DNA of 53,591 nt from Alphaproteobacteria bacterium (GTDB lineage Bacteria; Pseudomonadota; Alphaproteobacteria; Thalassobaculales; Thalassobaculaceae): contig JANSYC010000024.1 of assembly GCA_024742605.1 (NCBI GenBank), forward strand, positions 1-53,591, given 5' to 3'. This document shows, in pieces, positions 35,909-44,971 of this stretch. The notes under the pieces were generated by a model. That model had not been told where the DNA came from. It worked only from the letters and a program-made list of their open reading frames with translations, and did not search any database. The stretch's first letter is position 1, and every line of letters starts with the position of its first letter. The translations under genes and the position numbers were made by a program.

Positions 35909-36889
35909 TTACCCTTCGAGGCCCATCAGGCTGCGCGCATATTGTCGGGCCTCGAAGGGGCGCAGGTCATCCGCACTCTCGCCCACACCGACCGCGTGGA
36001 CCGGCAGCCCAAAGGTTTCCGCAAGCGCCACCACCACGCCGCCGCGCGCCGAGCCGTCGAGCTTGGTCACCACCAGGCCGGTGACGTCGACCATCTCCTT
36101 GAACACCTTGAGCTGGGAGTGGGCGTTCTGACCGACCGTGCCGTCCAGGACCAGGACCGTTGCGTGGGGTGCCTCGGGATCCTGTTTCTTCAGCACCCGC
36201 ACGACCTTCGCCAGTTCGTCCATCAGCAGGCTCTTGTTCTGAAGCCGGCCGGCGGTGTCGATCAGCAGCACATCGGTGCCTTCCGCCTTGGCGCGGGTCA
36301 GGGCATCGAAGGCGAGGGCCGCCGCCTCGGTGCCGTGCGGTTTTTCGACCACCGGCGCGCCGACCCGCTCGCCCCAGGCCCGCAGCTGTTCAATCGCCGC
36401 CGCCCGGAACGTGTCGCCGGCCGCAAGCATGACCGAGCGGCCTTCCGCCCGAAACCGCTTGGCGAGCTTGCCGATGGTGGTGGTCTTGCCGGAGCCGTTC
36501 ACTCCGACCATCAAGATCACGAACGGTTTCTGGGTCGCATCGATCGTCAGCGGGCGGGCCACCGGATCCAGAATTGCGGCGATATCGGCCGCGAACGCCT
36601 CGCGCACCTCGTCGCCGGTGACTTCCTTGTCGAATTTGTCCCGCGCCAGGTTCTGGGTCAGCTTGGCGGCCGTCGTCACGCCGAGGTCGGCGGTGATCAG
36701 CAGCTCCTCCAGTTCCTCGAGGGTCGCGCTGTCCAGCTTGCGCTTGGTGAACAGGCTGGAGATCCCGTCCACCAGCCTGCGGGACGACTTCGACAAGCCC
36801 TCGCGCAGACGCGCGAACCAGCCTTTGCCCTGGTCCCGGCCGTCGCCGCCATCCGGGCTCGGTGTCTCGAAACTGTCCGCGTCGCTCAT
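35909..36889 (-). CDS. ftsY: Signal recognition particle receptor
   Basis: SRP-receptor GTPase (about 326 residues) that docks ribosome-SRP complexes at the membrane. N-terminal helix WFARLREGLSKSSRRLVDGI, NG domain with G1 GVNGSGKTTTIGKLAKRF, DTFRAAAIEQL, DTAGRLQNKSLLMDEL and TKLDGSARGG. The long acidic A domain of E. coli FtsY is absent, as usual in this class. ATG 36889 overlaps the mtaB stop (ATGA); ATG 36901 (MAGGMSD) with AGGA four bases ahead is an equally possible start. Confidence 0.95.
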   Translation of the reverse strand: MSDADSFETPSPDGGDGRDQGKGWFARLREGLSKSSRRLVDGISSLFTKRKLDSATLEELEELLITADLGVTTAAKLTQNLARDKFDKEVTGDEVREAFAADIAAILDPVARPLTIDATQKPFVILMVGVNGSGKTTTIGKLAKRFRAEGRSVMLAAGDTFRAAAIEQLRAWGERVGAPVVEKPHGTEAAALAFDALTRAKAEGTDVLLIDTAGRLQNKSLLMDELAKVVRVLKKQDPEAPHATVLVLDGTVGQNAHSQLKVFKEMVDVTGLVVTKLDGSARGGVVVALAETFGLPVHAVGVGESADDLRPFEARQYARSLMGLEG

Positions 36890-38178
36890 GCCGCCTGCCA
36901 TCCGTCCTGAAGTCCAACCAATCGACCCGCCTCGACCCGGTCGAGCCGCACTCCTACCACGTCTCCGACCGGCAGGGAGGGATCCAGTGCGATCGGGGCA
37001 TAGGCCTCGCCGCGCCCGACGCCGTTCCGCTCCACCACCACCCGATCGCGGCCGCCGACCAGGCCCGCGAGCCAGCGGTCGAGGTTCTCCTGACCCACGG
37101 CCCGCAGGTCGGCCGCCCGCGCCTTGCGGACCGGTCCCGGAACCTGGGGCATGCGGGCCGCCGGCGTGCCCGGTCGCGGGGAATACGGAAACACATGGGT
37201 GAAGGGAAAGCCCAAATCCCGGATCAGCTCCCGGGTGTTGGCGAACATGGACTCGGTCTCGGTCGGGAACCCGGCGATAACATCGCAGCCGAACGAGGTC
37301 TCGGGCCGCAGCGCCCGCACCCGCTCCACCAGCCGGATGATGTCGTCCCGGGTGTGCCGGCGCTTCATCCGCTTGAGAATCATATCGTCACCCGCCTGCA
37401 CGGACAGATGCAGATAGGGCATCAGGCGCGGCTCCTCGGCGATCAGCCGCATCAGATCCGGGTCGATCTCCACCGGATCGATCGAGGACAGCCGCAGCCG
37501 GGGCAGGTCCGGCACCAGGGCGAGCAGGCGCCGCATCATCTGCCCCAGGCTCGGCGCGCCCGGCAGATCGCCGCCATAGGAGGAGATGTCGACGCCGGTC
37601 AGCACCACCTCGTTATAGCCCTGCGCCACCACCGCCCGCACATGGTCCACGATGGCGCCGATCGGAACCGAGCGGGAGTTTCCACGGCCGAAGGGGATGA
37701 TGCAGAAGGTGCAGCGATGGTCGCAGCCCTGCTGGACCTGGACGAAGGCCCGCGCCCGGCCTTCGAACTCCGAGACCAGATGCGGCGCCGTCTCGCGCAC
37801 CACCATGATGTCCTGGACCACCACCGGGGCCTGATCCCCCTGGGCCTGATCGTGGGGCGCCCAGGTCTCGGCCCGCAGCTTCTCCTCGTTGCCGACCACC
37901 CGGTCCACCTCGGGCATCGCCGCGAAGCCGTCCGGGTCGATCTGCGCCGCACATCCGGTGACCACGATCCGAGCCTCCGGACTCTCCCGCCGCGCCCGCC
38001 GGATGCTCTGCCGGGCCTGCCGTTCCGCCTCGGCGGTGACAGCACAGGTGTTGATCACGATGGTCGGATGGAGATCGGCGGACGCGTCCAGATGGTCCCG
38101 GATCACTTGGGATTCATACGCGTTCAGACGACACCCGAAGGTTTCGACGCGCGATGCTGTCTCGGAGCGCTCGACCAT
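36886..38178 (-). CDS. mtaB: tRNA t6A37 methylthiotransferase
   Basis: Radical-SAM enzyme of 430 residues that converts t6A37 to ms2t6A37 in ANN-decoding tRNAs. The N-terminal UPF0004 domain holds Cys16, Cys45 and Cys76; the radical-SAM cluster is Cys152, 156, 159 (CDHRCTFC). A C-terminal TRAM-like segment ends the protein. ATG 38178 is chosen because the conserved ETFGCRLNAYES begins there; the frame is open to 38259 without similarity. It overlaps ftsY and follows the 2H phosphoesterase by 98 bases. Confidence 0.93.
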   Translation of the reverse strand: MVERSETASRVETFGCRLNAYESQVIRDHLDASADLHPTIVINTCAVTAEAERQARQSIRRARRESPEARIVVTGCAAQIDPDGFAAMPEVDRVVGNEEKLRAETWAPHDQAQGDQAPVVVQDIMVVRETAPHLVSEFEGRARAFVQVQQGCDHRCTFCIIPFGRGNSRSVPIGAIVDHVRAVVAQGYNEVVLTGVDISSYGGDLPGAPSLGQMMRRLLALVPDLPRLRLSSIDPVEIDPDLMRLIAEEPRLMPYLHLSVQAGDDMILKRMKRRHTRDDIIRLVERVRALRPETSFGCDVIAGFPTETESMFANTRELIRDLGFPFTHVFPYSPRPGTPAARMPQVPGPVRKARAADLRAVGQENLDRWLAGLVGGRDRVVVERNGVGRGEAYAPIALDPSLPVGDVVGVRLDRVEAGRLVGLQDGWQAA

Positions 38179-38276
38179 CCGGGGTTGATGCCCGCAGGGG
38201 CCGGAGAATGCAAGGGGTGGACGGTCGCCAAAAGCGCAACTCGACCCCCTCTTCTGCACACCATCGCCCGGCGGTC

Positions 38277-38810
38277 CTAGCCGCCCAGGGGGAACTCGGC
38301 GATCCGGTGCGGGGCCGATCCATCCGTCAGCCGGAACAGCTCGACCGTCTCGACCCGCGTGGCCAGCACCGGGTCCTGGGCGTTCAGGTCATCGGCCAAC
38401 GCCTTGGCGATGCGGGCACTGGAGAACCGTCCCAGCGTCACATGCGGGATATAGGGGATATCGAGGCGCAGGGCATCCGCCAGCGGACCGCTGTAAAGCC
38501 GGTCGTGCAGGCGGACGATGCCGGACAGGCCCTCATCCGGCACCAGATAGAGAAACGTGTCGCTTGAGAAATCGTCCTTGACCGGCAGCACCGCGCGGAA
38601 CGCCGCCTCGAAGGACGGGGTGTCGGAGACGACGGCGTGGAGGTGGCTGACGGCAGCGCTCTCCTCGACCTCCTCGACCGGAAAGACCAGGGTCACGTGC
38701 GGGCCCAGGCTCGGATCGAAATAGGCGCCGCCGTGCCGGTCCCGCAAGGCCTTCAACCAGGCCCGATCCGTGGCGGCCCAGACCGGGCGGGACAGGATCA
38801 CCAGGCTCAT
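38277..38810 (-). CDS. 2'-5' RNA ligase-like 2H phosphoesterase
   Basis: 177 residues with the two HxT motifs of the 2H superfamily: GPHVTLVFP near residue 41 and IPHVTLGRFS near 130. Members hydrolyse or ligate 2'-5' and cyclic phosphodiester bonds; no substrate can be named. The ATG at 38810 overlaps the dapF stop (ATGA), so translation is coupled. It sits between dapF and mtaB. Confidence 0.85.
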   Translation of the reverse strand: MSLVILSRPVWAATDRAWLKALRDRHGGAYFDPSLGPHVTLVFPVEEVEESAAVSHLHAVVSDTPSFEAAFRAVLPVKDDFSSDTFLYLVPDEGLSGIVRLHDRLYSGPLADALRLDIPYIPHVTLGRFSSARIAKALADDLNAQDPVLATRVETVELFRLTDGSAPHRIAEFPLGG

Positions 38811-39652
38811 CGGCGCGAGCCGACCAGATCGGCGAGGTCGAGCGTGCCGGTATAGCTGGTGGCGACCGGCCCGGTCATCTCCACATGCCCGTCCGGACGC
38901 CAGAAAACCTTCAGGTCGCCGCCATCGAGGGTCACGGTCACCGTGCGCCCGGTCAGCCCGCGTCGGATCGCCGCCACACCGACGGCGCAGGCGCCGGACC
39001 CGCAGGCCTGGGTGATTCCGGCGCTGCGCTCCCAGACCCGCATCCGCAGATGATCGACGCCCAGGGGGGAGACGAATTCGATGTTGCCCCGGTCGGGCAG
39101 GATCGGATGATGCTCGATCTTCGGGCCGATCTTGGCCAGATCCACCGCCTCGGCATCCTCGACGAAGAACACCAGATGCGGATTGCCCATATTGACGCCG
39201 ACCGCCGGGCCCAGACCCTCGAACCCGGGCACCGGGATTGTGGCGGTGTCGGCATCGGCGGCGAGCGGGATCTCCCGCCAGTCGAGCCGGGCGGGCCCCA
39301 TATCCACCGTCACCAGCCCGTCCTCGGCGCGCTTGCACATCAGGGTGCCGGCGATGGTCTCCAGCGCCAGATCCTCGCGGCCGAGCTCGTCCATCACCAG
39401 GGCGGCGACACAGCGGGTGCCGTTGCCGCAGGCGCCGGCTTCCGAGCCGTCGGGGTTCTGGATCTGCATGAACACATCGCCGCCGGACCGGGCCGGCAGC
39501 AGGGTCAGGAACTGGTCATAGCCGACCCCCCGGCGCCGATCCCCGATCGCCCGGTAGGCCGCCTCGCCCAGCCCCGGATCGCGGACGCGCCCGTCGACCA
39601 CGACGAAATCGTTGCCCAGACCGTGCATCTTGCGAAATTCGATCCTGCTCAT
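38807..39652 (-). CDS. dapF: Diaminopimelate epimerase
   Basis: Interconverts LL- and meso-diaminopimelate for lysine and peptidoglycan; 281 residues. The N-terminus EFRKMHGLGNDFVVVDGR and the two active-site cysteines, Cys75 (GACGNGTRC) and one near 218 (ACGSGACAVG), are intact. First gene of the minus-strand run dapF - 2H phosphoesterase - mtaB - ftsY - carbamoyltransferase. Confidence 0.97.
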   Translation of the reverse strand: MSRIEFRKMHGLGNDFVVVDGRVRDPGLGEAAYRAIGDRRRGVGYDQFLTLLPARSGGDVFMQIQNPDGSEAGACGNGTRCVAALVMDELGREDLALETIAGTLMCKRAEDGLVTVDMGPARLDWREIPLAADADTATIPVPGFEGLGPAVGVNMGNPHLVFFVEDAEAVDLAKIGPKIEHHPILPDRGNIEFVSPLGVDHLRMRVWERSAGITQACGSGACAVGVAAIRRGLTGRTVTVTLDGGDLKVFWRPDGHVEMTGPVATSYTGTLDLADLVGSRR

Positions 39653-39744
39653 GACGGGTCATATAGAGAGGGTGTAGGCTCCTCCGCAAGTCATCCGAAC
39701 GCCGCTTACGTCAAGGCGGCCCTTAAAAACCTCCTGGGAGCGAA

Positions 39745-40812
39745 ATGCCGATGATCATCGGACATGAGAGACTGACCGCCATCGTCACCGAGATGATGCA
39801 GGGCGCCGGCAGCGGTGCGGCTGAGGCCACCGCGATCGCCGAGAACCTGGTGACCGCAAACCTGATGGGCCATGACAGCCACGGCGTCGGCCTGGCGCCC
39901 CGCTATATGGGACACGCCAAGGCCGGGACCCTGAAGATCGGCGCCCATCCGGAGGTGGTCAGCGACAACGGGGCCTATCTCCTGCTCGACGGTCAGATGG
40001 GCTACGGCCAGACCGTCTGCCGGGAGGCCACCGACATGGCGATTGCTCGGGCCCGGCAGGCCGGGGTCTGCATCATGGGTCTGCGCCGCACCCACCATAT
40101 GGGCCGGATCGGCGCCTGGGGCGAGATGTGCGCCGATGCCGGCCTGATCGCGATCTGCTACGTGAACACCACCGGCCATCGGCCATATGTGGCGCCCTGG
40201 GGCGGCTACCAGTCGCGCTATTCCACCAATCCCTACTGCACGGCGATTCCGGCGACCGACAGCCATCCCAAGATCGTGCTCGACATGGCGACCTCGCGGG
40301 TGGCGCAGGGCAAGGTCCGGGTGGCCTATAACGCGGGCAAGCAGATGCCGGCAGACGCGCTGATCGGCCCGGACGGACGGCCGACCACCGACCCAAAGGT
40401 GATCTTCGAGGAACCCTACGGCGCCATGCTGGCCTTCGGGCAGCACAAGGGCTACGGGCTGGCGATGATCTGCGAGATCCTGGCGGCGGGCCTGACCGGC
40501 GGCGGCACCGCGCGGGAAGAGAACATGGACATGAACAGCATCTGCAACAACATGCTGATGATCGTGCTCGACCCGAAGGGGTTCGGCGCCGACATCCCGT
40601 TCAAATCCGAGATCGACCAGCTGGTCGGCCACATCAGCTCATCGGCCACCGCGGAGGGCACCGACAAGATCCGCTTCCCCGGCGACCCGGAGCGCGAGAC
40701 CACCGAAGCCCGCAAGCGCGACGGCATCCCGATCGACGAGACCACCTGGGCGGCGATGACCCAGGCCGGCATCGAGTTCGGGATGTCCGAGGAGGCGTTC
40801 CGCGTGAACTAG
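39745..40812 (+). CDS. Ldh family oxidoreductase (malate/L-lactate/ureidoglycolate dehydrogenase-like)
   Basis: NAD(P)-dependent 2-hydroxyacid dehydrogenase of the Ldh_2 family (not related to classical LDH), 355 residues. Typical blocks are MGHDSHGVGLAPRY (catalytic His), MGLRRTHHMGRIGAW, NTTGHRPYVAPWGG, KIVLDMATSRVAQGKV and FGQHKGYGLAMICE. GGGAGCG lies before ATG 39745. The substrate could be malate, lactate, sulfolactate or another 2-hydroxyacid. Divergent from dapF. Confidence 0.9.
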   Translation: MPMIIGHERLTAIVTEMMQGAGSGAAEATAIAENLVTANLMGHDSHGVGLAPRYMGHAKAGTLKIGAHPEVVSDNGAYLLLDGQMGYGQTVCREATDMAIARARQAGVCIMGLRRTHHMGRIGAWGEMCADAGLIAICYVNTTGHRPYVAPWGGYQSRYSTNPYCTAIPATDSHPKIVLDMATSRVAQGKVRVAYNAGKQMPADALIGPDGRPTTDPKVIFEEPYGAMLAFGQHKGYGLAMICEILAAGLTGGGTAREENMDMNSICNNMLMIVLDPKGFGADIPFKSEIDQLVGHISSSATAEGTDKIRFPGDPERETTEARKRDGIPIDETTWAAMTQAGIEFGMSEEAFRVN

Positions 40813-40832
40813 AGGTCAGAGAGTCTCGGAGT

Positions 40833-40863
40833 CCGGTCCGGCGGGGGAAACGCGCCGGACCGG
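40833..40863. terminator. GC-rich hairpin between convergent genes
   Basis: Perfect 11-base stem CCGGTCCGGCG (40833-40843) with CGCCGGACCGG (40853-40863), nine-base loop. No T-run follows on either strand, so it is a stem-loop that probably serves both converging genes, not a canonical intrinsic terminator. Confidence 0.6.
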
Positions 40864-40876
40864 CCCCAGGCCGCCG

Positions 40877-41191
40877 TCAGCTTCCGAGCAGCTTGCGGGC
40901 TTCCATGACCGACACCAGGGCGTCGTCGAATTTCGAGGCGCCGCACTGTTCGGTCGCGGTCAGGATCAGGGCCTCGACCTGGCCGTCGACCTCGGGGGTC
41001 ACTTCGGTCTCGGCGAGCATCTCCTTGGTGTCCTTGACCATCTGGGTGCATTCCTTGCCGTCGACCGGGGCCGGGACCACGCGGGCGGCATTGCCGGCGG
41101 CGGACGCGACACCGGTCGACAGGCCGATCAGAAGCGCGGCACCGGCGACGGCGGACAGAACGGTGGTGGTGGAAAGGGCAAAGATTTTCAT
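40877..41191 (-). CDS. Small secreted protein of unknown function
   Basis: 104 residues. A clear Sec signal peptide covers the first 31-32 residues (MKIFALSTTTVLSAVAGAAL...VASAA). The mature part is a mostly helical, acidic domain of about 70 residues with exactly two cysteines, Cys48 and Cys83, that could form one disulfide. No family is recognised. It is divergent from the ffh operon. Confidence 0.75.
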   Translation of the reverse strand: MKIFALSTTTVLSAVAGAALLIGLSTGVASAAGNAARVVPAPVDGKECTQMVKDTKEMLAETEVTPEVDGQVEALILTATEQCGASKFDDALVSVMEARKLLGS

Positions 41192-41390
41192 TTTCGGATG
41201 GATCCCAGAAGGGGCGGCGCCATGCGCTGCGACCGAATTGGTCCCTGCCGACGGAAAGGCTCCCGGCTCCCCAATTCGTAAGACGGACCATGCGCCACAA
41301 TGCCGTTCCTGCTAAGCGGAGAATATCTGCGCCGGACGCGGAACGGTCATGCGATTTGGGAATGGGAATGGCGGCCAGGCCCCTTCTTCC

Positions 41391-41420
41391 TTGACACCCG
41401 CGCCTCCATACCCCTATATC
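41391..41420 (+). promoter_or_regulatory. Promoter of the ffh-rpsP-rimM-trmD-rplS operon
   Basis: Consensus TTGACA (41391-41396), 18-base spacer, TATATC (41415-41420), 119 bases before the ffh GTG. The rest of the 348-base interval 41192-41539 shows no gene. Confidence 0.7.
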
Positions 41421-41539
41421 CCGGCCTCTTCTCGGCAGAACTGGGTTCACCGAGACCTTAACGGGTTCCGTCCGTCCTCGAGGGTTCGAGCACGGGCGCG
41501 ATTTCGTTTGGTTTGACGCAATCGAAGGCGAGTGCCGCT

Positions 41540-43012
41540 GTGTTTGATGGATTGAGCGAAAGGCTTGGGTCGGTATTCGACAAGCTCCGCAAGCGCGGGG
41601 CTTTGTCGGAGAGCGATGTCGATGCCGCGCTGCGCGAGGTGCGTGTCGCCTTGCTGGAGGCGGATGTCGCCCTGCCGGTCGTCAAGCAGTTCATCGAGAA
41701 GGTGCGGGTCCGGGCGGTCGGCTCCGAGGTGATCAAGTCGGTCACGCCGGGTCAGATGGTCGTCAAGATCGTCAACGATACCCTGGTCGAGACCCTGGGC
41801 TCCGACAGCCAGAAGGTCAGCGTCTCGGCAACCGCCCCGGTGCCGATCCTGATGGTCGGCCTGCAGGGCGGCGGCAAGACCACCACCACCGCGAAGCTCG
41901 CCAAGCGGATTGCCGAGAAGGAGCGCAAGAAGGTCCTGATGGCCTCGCTGGACGTCACCCGTCCGGCCGCGCGCGAGCAGTTGAAGATGCTGGGCGAACA
42001 GGTCGGCGTCGACACGCTGCCGATCGTCCCGAACGAGAGTGCGCTGACCATCGCCAAGCGGGCCATGACGGTCGGTCGCCTGCAGGGCTACGACGTGGTG
42101 TTCCTGGACACCGCCGGCCGCACCTCGATCGACGAGGCGCTGATGTCCGAGGTCCGGGCGATCCGGGATCAGGTCAAGCCGCACGAGACCCTGCTGGTCG
42201 CCGATGCGCTGACCGGCCAGGACGCGGTGACCACGGCAACCAATTTCGACGAGCGGGTCGGCCTGACCGGCATCGTGCTGACTCGGATCGACGGCGACAG
42301 CCGCGGCGGTGCGGCGCTGTCCATGCGGGCGATCACCGGCAAGCCGATCAAGGCGCTGGGCGTCGGCGAGAAGGTCGACGAGATCGAGGATTTCCATCCG
42401 GACCGGCTGGCCAACCGCATCCTCGGGATGGGCGACGTGGTCAGCCTGGTCGAGCGGGCCGCCGAGACCATCAAGGAAGACGAAGCCGAGCGGATGGCCG
42501 CACGGATGGCCAAGGGTCAGTTCACCCTGGACGACATGGCCACCCAGCTCCGCCAGATGCGTCAGCTGGGCGGCCTGGGCGGCATTCTCGGGATGCTGCC
42601 GGGTGTGGGCAAGATTCAGAAGGCGCTGGCCGGTGCCAATGTGGACGAGAAGATGTTCTCCCGTCAGGAAGCCATCATCACGTCGATGACCAAGGCCGAG
42701 CGCAAGAATCCCCAGGTCATGAACGCCTCGCGCAAGCGGCGGGTGGCGTCCGGTTCGGGGACCCAGGTTCAGGACATCAACCGGCTGCTCAAGCAGCATA
42801 TGGAGATGTCCAAGATGATGAAGAAGGTCGGCAAGATGGGCGGCGGCAAGGCCATGATGGGCATGATGGGCGGCGGCATGCCTCCCGGCGGGCCCGGCGG
42901 CGGCGGTCTTCCGGGCGGCATGGGCGGACTGCCCGGTGGCGGCCTGCCCGGCATGGGCGGCGGCGGACTCCCCCCCGGCCTTCCTCCAGGATTTCCGGGC
43001 AAGCGCAAATAG
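41540..43012 (+). CDS. ffh: Signal recognition particle protein
   Basis: SRP54 GTPase (490 residues) that binds signal sequences and 4.5S RNA. NG domain: GLQGGGKTTTTAKLAKRI, DVTRPAAREQL, DTAGRTSIDEALM, TRIDGDSRGGA. The M domain ends with the RNA-binding SGSGTQVQDINRLLKQ and then a long Met/Gly/Pro-rich tail (about the last 60 residues, with repeats of GGG, GMGG and LPGG). The start is taken as GTG 41540 (MFDGLSERLGSVF); a TTG at 41513 is also in frame. Confidence 0.96.
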   Translation: MFDGLSERLGSVFDKLRKRGALSESDVDAALREVRVALLEADVALPVVKQFIEKVRVRAVGSEVIKSVTPGQMVVKIVNDTLVETLGSDSQKVSVSATAPVPILMVGLQGGGKTTTTAKLAKRIAEKERKKVLMASLDVTRPAAREQLKMLGEQVGVDTLPIVPNESALTIAKRAMTVGRLQGYDVVFLDTAGRTSIDEALMSEVRAIRDQVKPHETLLVADALTGQDAVTTATNFDERVGLTGIVLTRIDGDSRGGAALSMRAITGKPIKALGVGEKVDEIEDFHPDRLANRILGMGDVVSLVERAAETIKEDEAERMAARMAKGQFTLDDMATQLRQMRQLGGLGGILGMLPGVGKIQKALAGANVDEKMFSRQEAIITSMTKAERKNPQVMNASRKRRVASGSGTQVQDINRLLKQHMEMSKMMKKVGKMGGGKAMMGMMGGGMPPGGPGGGGLPGGMGGLPGGGLPGMGGGGLPPGLPPGFPGKRK

Positions 43013-43072
43013 CGCCGGGCCCGGCAGAGTTTCGAACAGACACGTCAAGCTGAACACAGAAGGATCACCAAT

Positions 43073-43579
43073 ATGTCTCTGCGTATTCGCCTGTCCCGCG
43101 GTGGGGCCAAGAAGCGCCCGTTCTACCGGATCGTGGTTGCCGAGATCACCAGCCCGCGTGACGGCCGGTTCGTCGAGCGCCTGGGCACCTACAACCCGAT
43201 GCTCCCGAGCGACCATGAGCAGCGCGTCACCCTGAAGACCGAGCGGGTCGAGCACTGGATCAAGATGGGCGCCACCCCGACCGAGCGGGTCCACAAGCTG
43301 CTGGGCGCGGCCGGTATGATGGAGCCGTTCAAGTACAACGAGCAGCCGAAGAAGTCCGCACCGGGCAAGAAGCGGGCCGAGCGCGAGAAGGAAGAGGCCG
43401 CCAAGGCCGCGATGGCCGCTGAAGCCGCCAAGAAGGCCGAGGAAGAGGCGGCTGCTGAAGCCGCTGCCGCGGCGGCGGCCCCGGCGGAAGAGGCTCCGGC
43501 TGAGGAGGCCCCTGCTGAAGAGGCGGCTGCCGAAGTGGCTCCGGCTGAGGAAACGGCGGCGGAAGACGCCAAAGCCTAG
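43073..43579 (+). CDS. rpsP: 30S ribosomal protein S16 with acidic Ala/Glu tail
   Basis: Ribosomal protein of the 30S subunit. Residues 1-85 are standard S16 ([27 protein letters not shown]). Residues from about 95 on form a Lys/Glu then Ala/Glu/Pro-rich extension with tandem PAEEA units, doubling the normal length to 168. Such tails occur on S16 in other alphaproteobacteria. AGAAGGATCACC lies before the start. Its stop abuts the rimM ATG. Confidence 0.96.
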   Translation: MSLRIRLSRGGAKKRPFYRIVVAEITSPRDGRFVERLGTYNPMLPSDHEQRVTLKTERVEHWIKMGATPTERVHKLLGAAGMMEPFKYNEQPKKSAPGKKRAEREKEEAAKAAMAAEAAKKAEEEAAAEAAAAAAAPAEEAPAEEAPAEEAAAEVAPAEETAAEDAKA

Positions 43580-44083
43580 ATGGCCGAGCGGGTCTGCCTT
43601 GGCGCGATCACCGGGGCGCACGGCGTGCGGGGCCAGGTGAAGGTGAAACCCTTCACCGAGAACCCCGACGACGTGGGCTCATACGGGCCGGTCACCGATG
43701 AAGCCGGAACCCGCTCGTTCACCATCCAGGTGATGGGGCGGGCGAAGGACCAGGTGGTGGTGCGGCTCGAAGGGGTCGGCGACCGGAATGCGGCCGAGGC
43801 CCTGCGGGGTACCCGGCTCTATGTGAGCCGGGACATGTTGCCGGAGACTGAGGACGGGGCGTTCTACCACGCCGACCTGATCGGTCTTCGGGTCGAGGAT
43901 ACGGCCGGCGGGACCATCGGCGAGGTGACGGCGAGGTTCGATTTCGGCGCCGGCGATCTGGTCGAGTTTCGAGGTAGGGACGGCAAGTCGCATATGCTGC
44001 CGTTCACCGAGGAGATCGTACCGGTGGTGGATCTCCCCGGCGGACGGATCGTGATCGATCCGCCCGAGGGCAGCCTGGACTGA
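43580..44083 (+). CDS. rimM: 16S rRNA processing protein RimM
   Basis: Ribosome maturation factor (167 residues) that acts on the 30S head and binds S19. The N-terminal RimM domain begins VCLGAITGAHGVRGQVKVKPF and the PRC-barrel domain has YHADLIGLRVED, GAGDLVEF and LPFTEEIVPVVDL. It starts immediately after the rpsP stop. Confidence 0.95.
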   Translation: MAERVCLGAITGAHGVRGQVKVKPFTENPDDVGSYGPVTDEAGTRSFTIQVMGRAKDQVVVRLEGVGDRNAAEALRGTRLYVSRDMLPETEDGAFYHADLIGLRVEDTAGGTIGEVTARFDFGAGDLVEFRGRDGKSHMLPFTEEIVPVVDLPGGRIVIDPPEGSLD

Positions 44084-44132
44084 ATTGGATCGGCCCTGAC
44101 GGAAAGGGCCGCGACCGGATTGGACGTGAGCG

Positions 44133-44966
44133 TTGGAGGACAGGACTTCCGGAGACGATGAGACCCAGGGGCACCCGCAAGGAGCGCCCCGCGCGCCCTG
44201 GCAGGCGACCGTGCTGACCCTGTTCCCGGATATGTTTCCGGGCCCGCTGGGTCTGTCGATCGCCGGAAAAGCCTTGGAAACCGGCATCTGGGCACTGAAA
44301 TCTCTGGACATTCGGGACTTCGCGCGTAATAAGCATCGGTCCGTCGACGACACCCCCTTCGGGGGCGGGGCCGGCATGGTGATGCGGCCCGATGTTGTGG
44401 ATGCGGCCCTCGATGCGATCGAGAGCGAACCTGGTCCGCGGATCTATCTCAGTCCGCGGGGACGCAGGTTCGATCAGGATCGCGCGAAGGCCCTGGCGGC
44501 GGAGCCTGGAGCGGTGTTCGTATGCGGACGCTACGAGGGGCTGGACGAACGGGTGATCGAAGCGCGCGGGCTCGAAGAGCTGAGCCTCGGCGATTTCGTT
44601 TTGTCCGGAGGCGAGCCGGCGGCGCTGGCGATGATGGATGCGGTGATCCGGCTGCTGCCCGGTGTGATGGGCGCGGCGGACGGGTTGACCGAAGAGAGTT
44701 TTGAGGACGGGCTGCTGGAGTACCCCTTGTACACCCAGCCCCGCGACTGGAAGGGACGGACGATCCCCGAGGTCTTGTTGAGCGGACACCACGGCCGGAT
44801 CAAGGCCTGGCGCCGGGACGAGGCGGAGCGGATCACGAAGGAGCGGCGACCGGATCTTTGGGCGCGCCATGTAAAGGACAGACCGGTCGACCCCAGTCGG
44901 GGCGGACGGAAGAGATCACAGAACGATCGTCGGGATAGCCGGCGGGACGACGAGAAGGTGGAGTGA
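44133..44966 (+). CDS. trmD: tRNA (guanine-N1-)-methyltransferase
   Basis: Makes m1G37 in tRNA; about 277 residues, SPOUT fold. Knot motifs [23 protein letters not shown] and [19 protein letters not shown] bind AdoMet. The conserved part begins [18 protein letters not shown]; no ATG precedes it in frame. The TTG at 44133 gives 24 extra N-terminal residues; a GTG at 44211 within ATVLTLF is the only later option, so the true start is uncertain. The tail is basic ([18 protein letters not shown]). Its stop is five bases ahead of the rplS start. Confidence 0.93.
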   Translation: MEDRTSGDDETQGHPQGAPRAPWQATVLTLFPDMFPGPLGLSIAGKALETGIWALKSLDIRDFARNKHRSVDDTPFGGGAGMVMRPDVVDAALDAIESEPGPRIYLSPRGRRFDQDRAKALAAEPGAVFVCGRYEGLDERVIEARGLEELSLGDFVLSGGEPAALAMMDAVIRLLPGVMGAADGLTEESFEDGLLEYPLYTQPRDWKGRTIPEVLLSGHHGRIKAWRRDEAERITKERRPDLWARHVKDRPVDPSRGGRKRSQNDRRDSRRDDEKVE

Positions 44967-44971
44967 CGATC

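Noticed and set aside
43450-43560. Tandem repeat that could look like a short repeat array
   Set aside because: It is the in-frame PAEEA coding repeat of the S16 tail, not a CRISPR or intergenic repeat.
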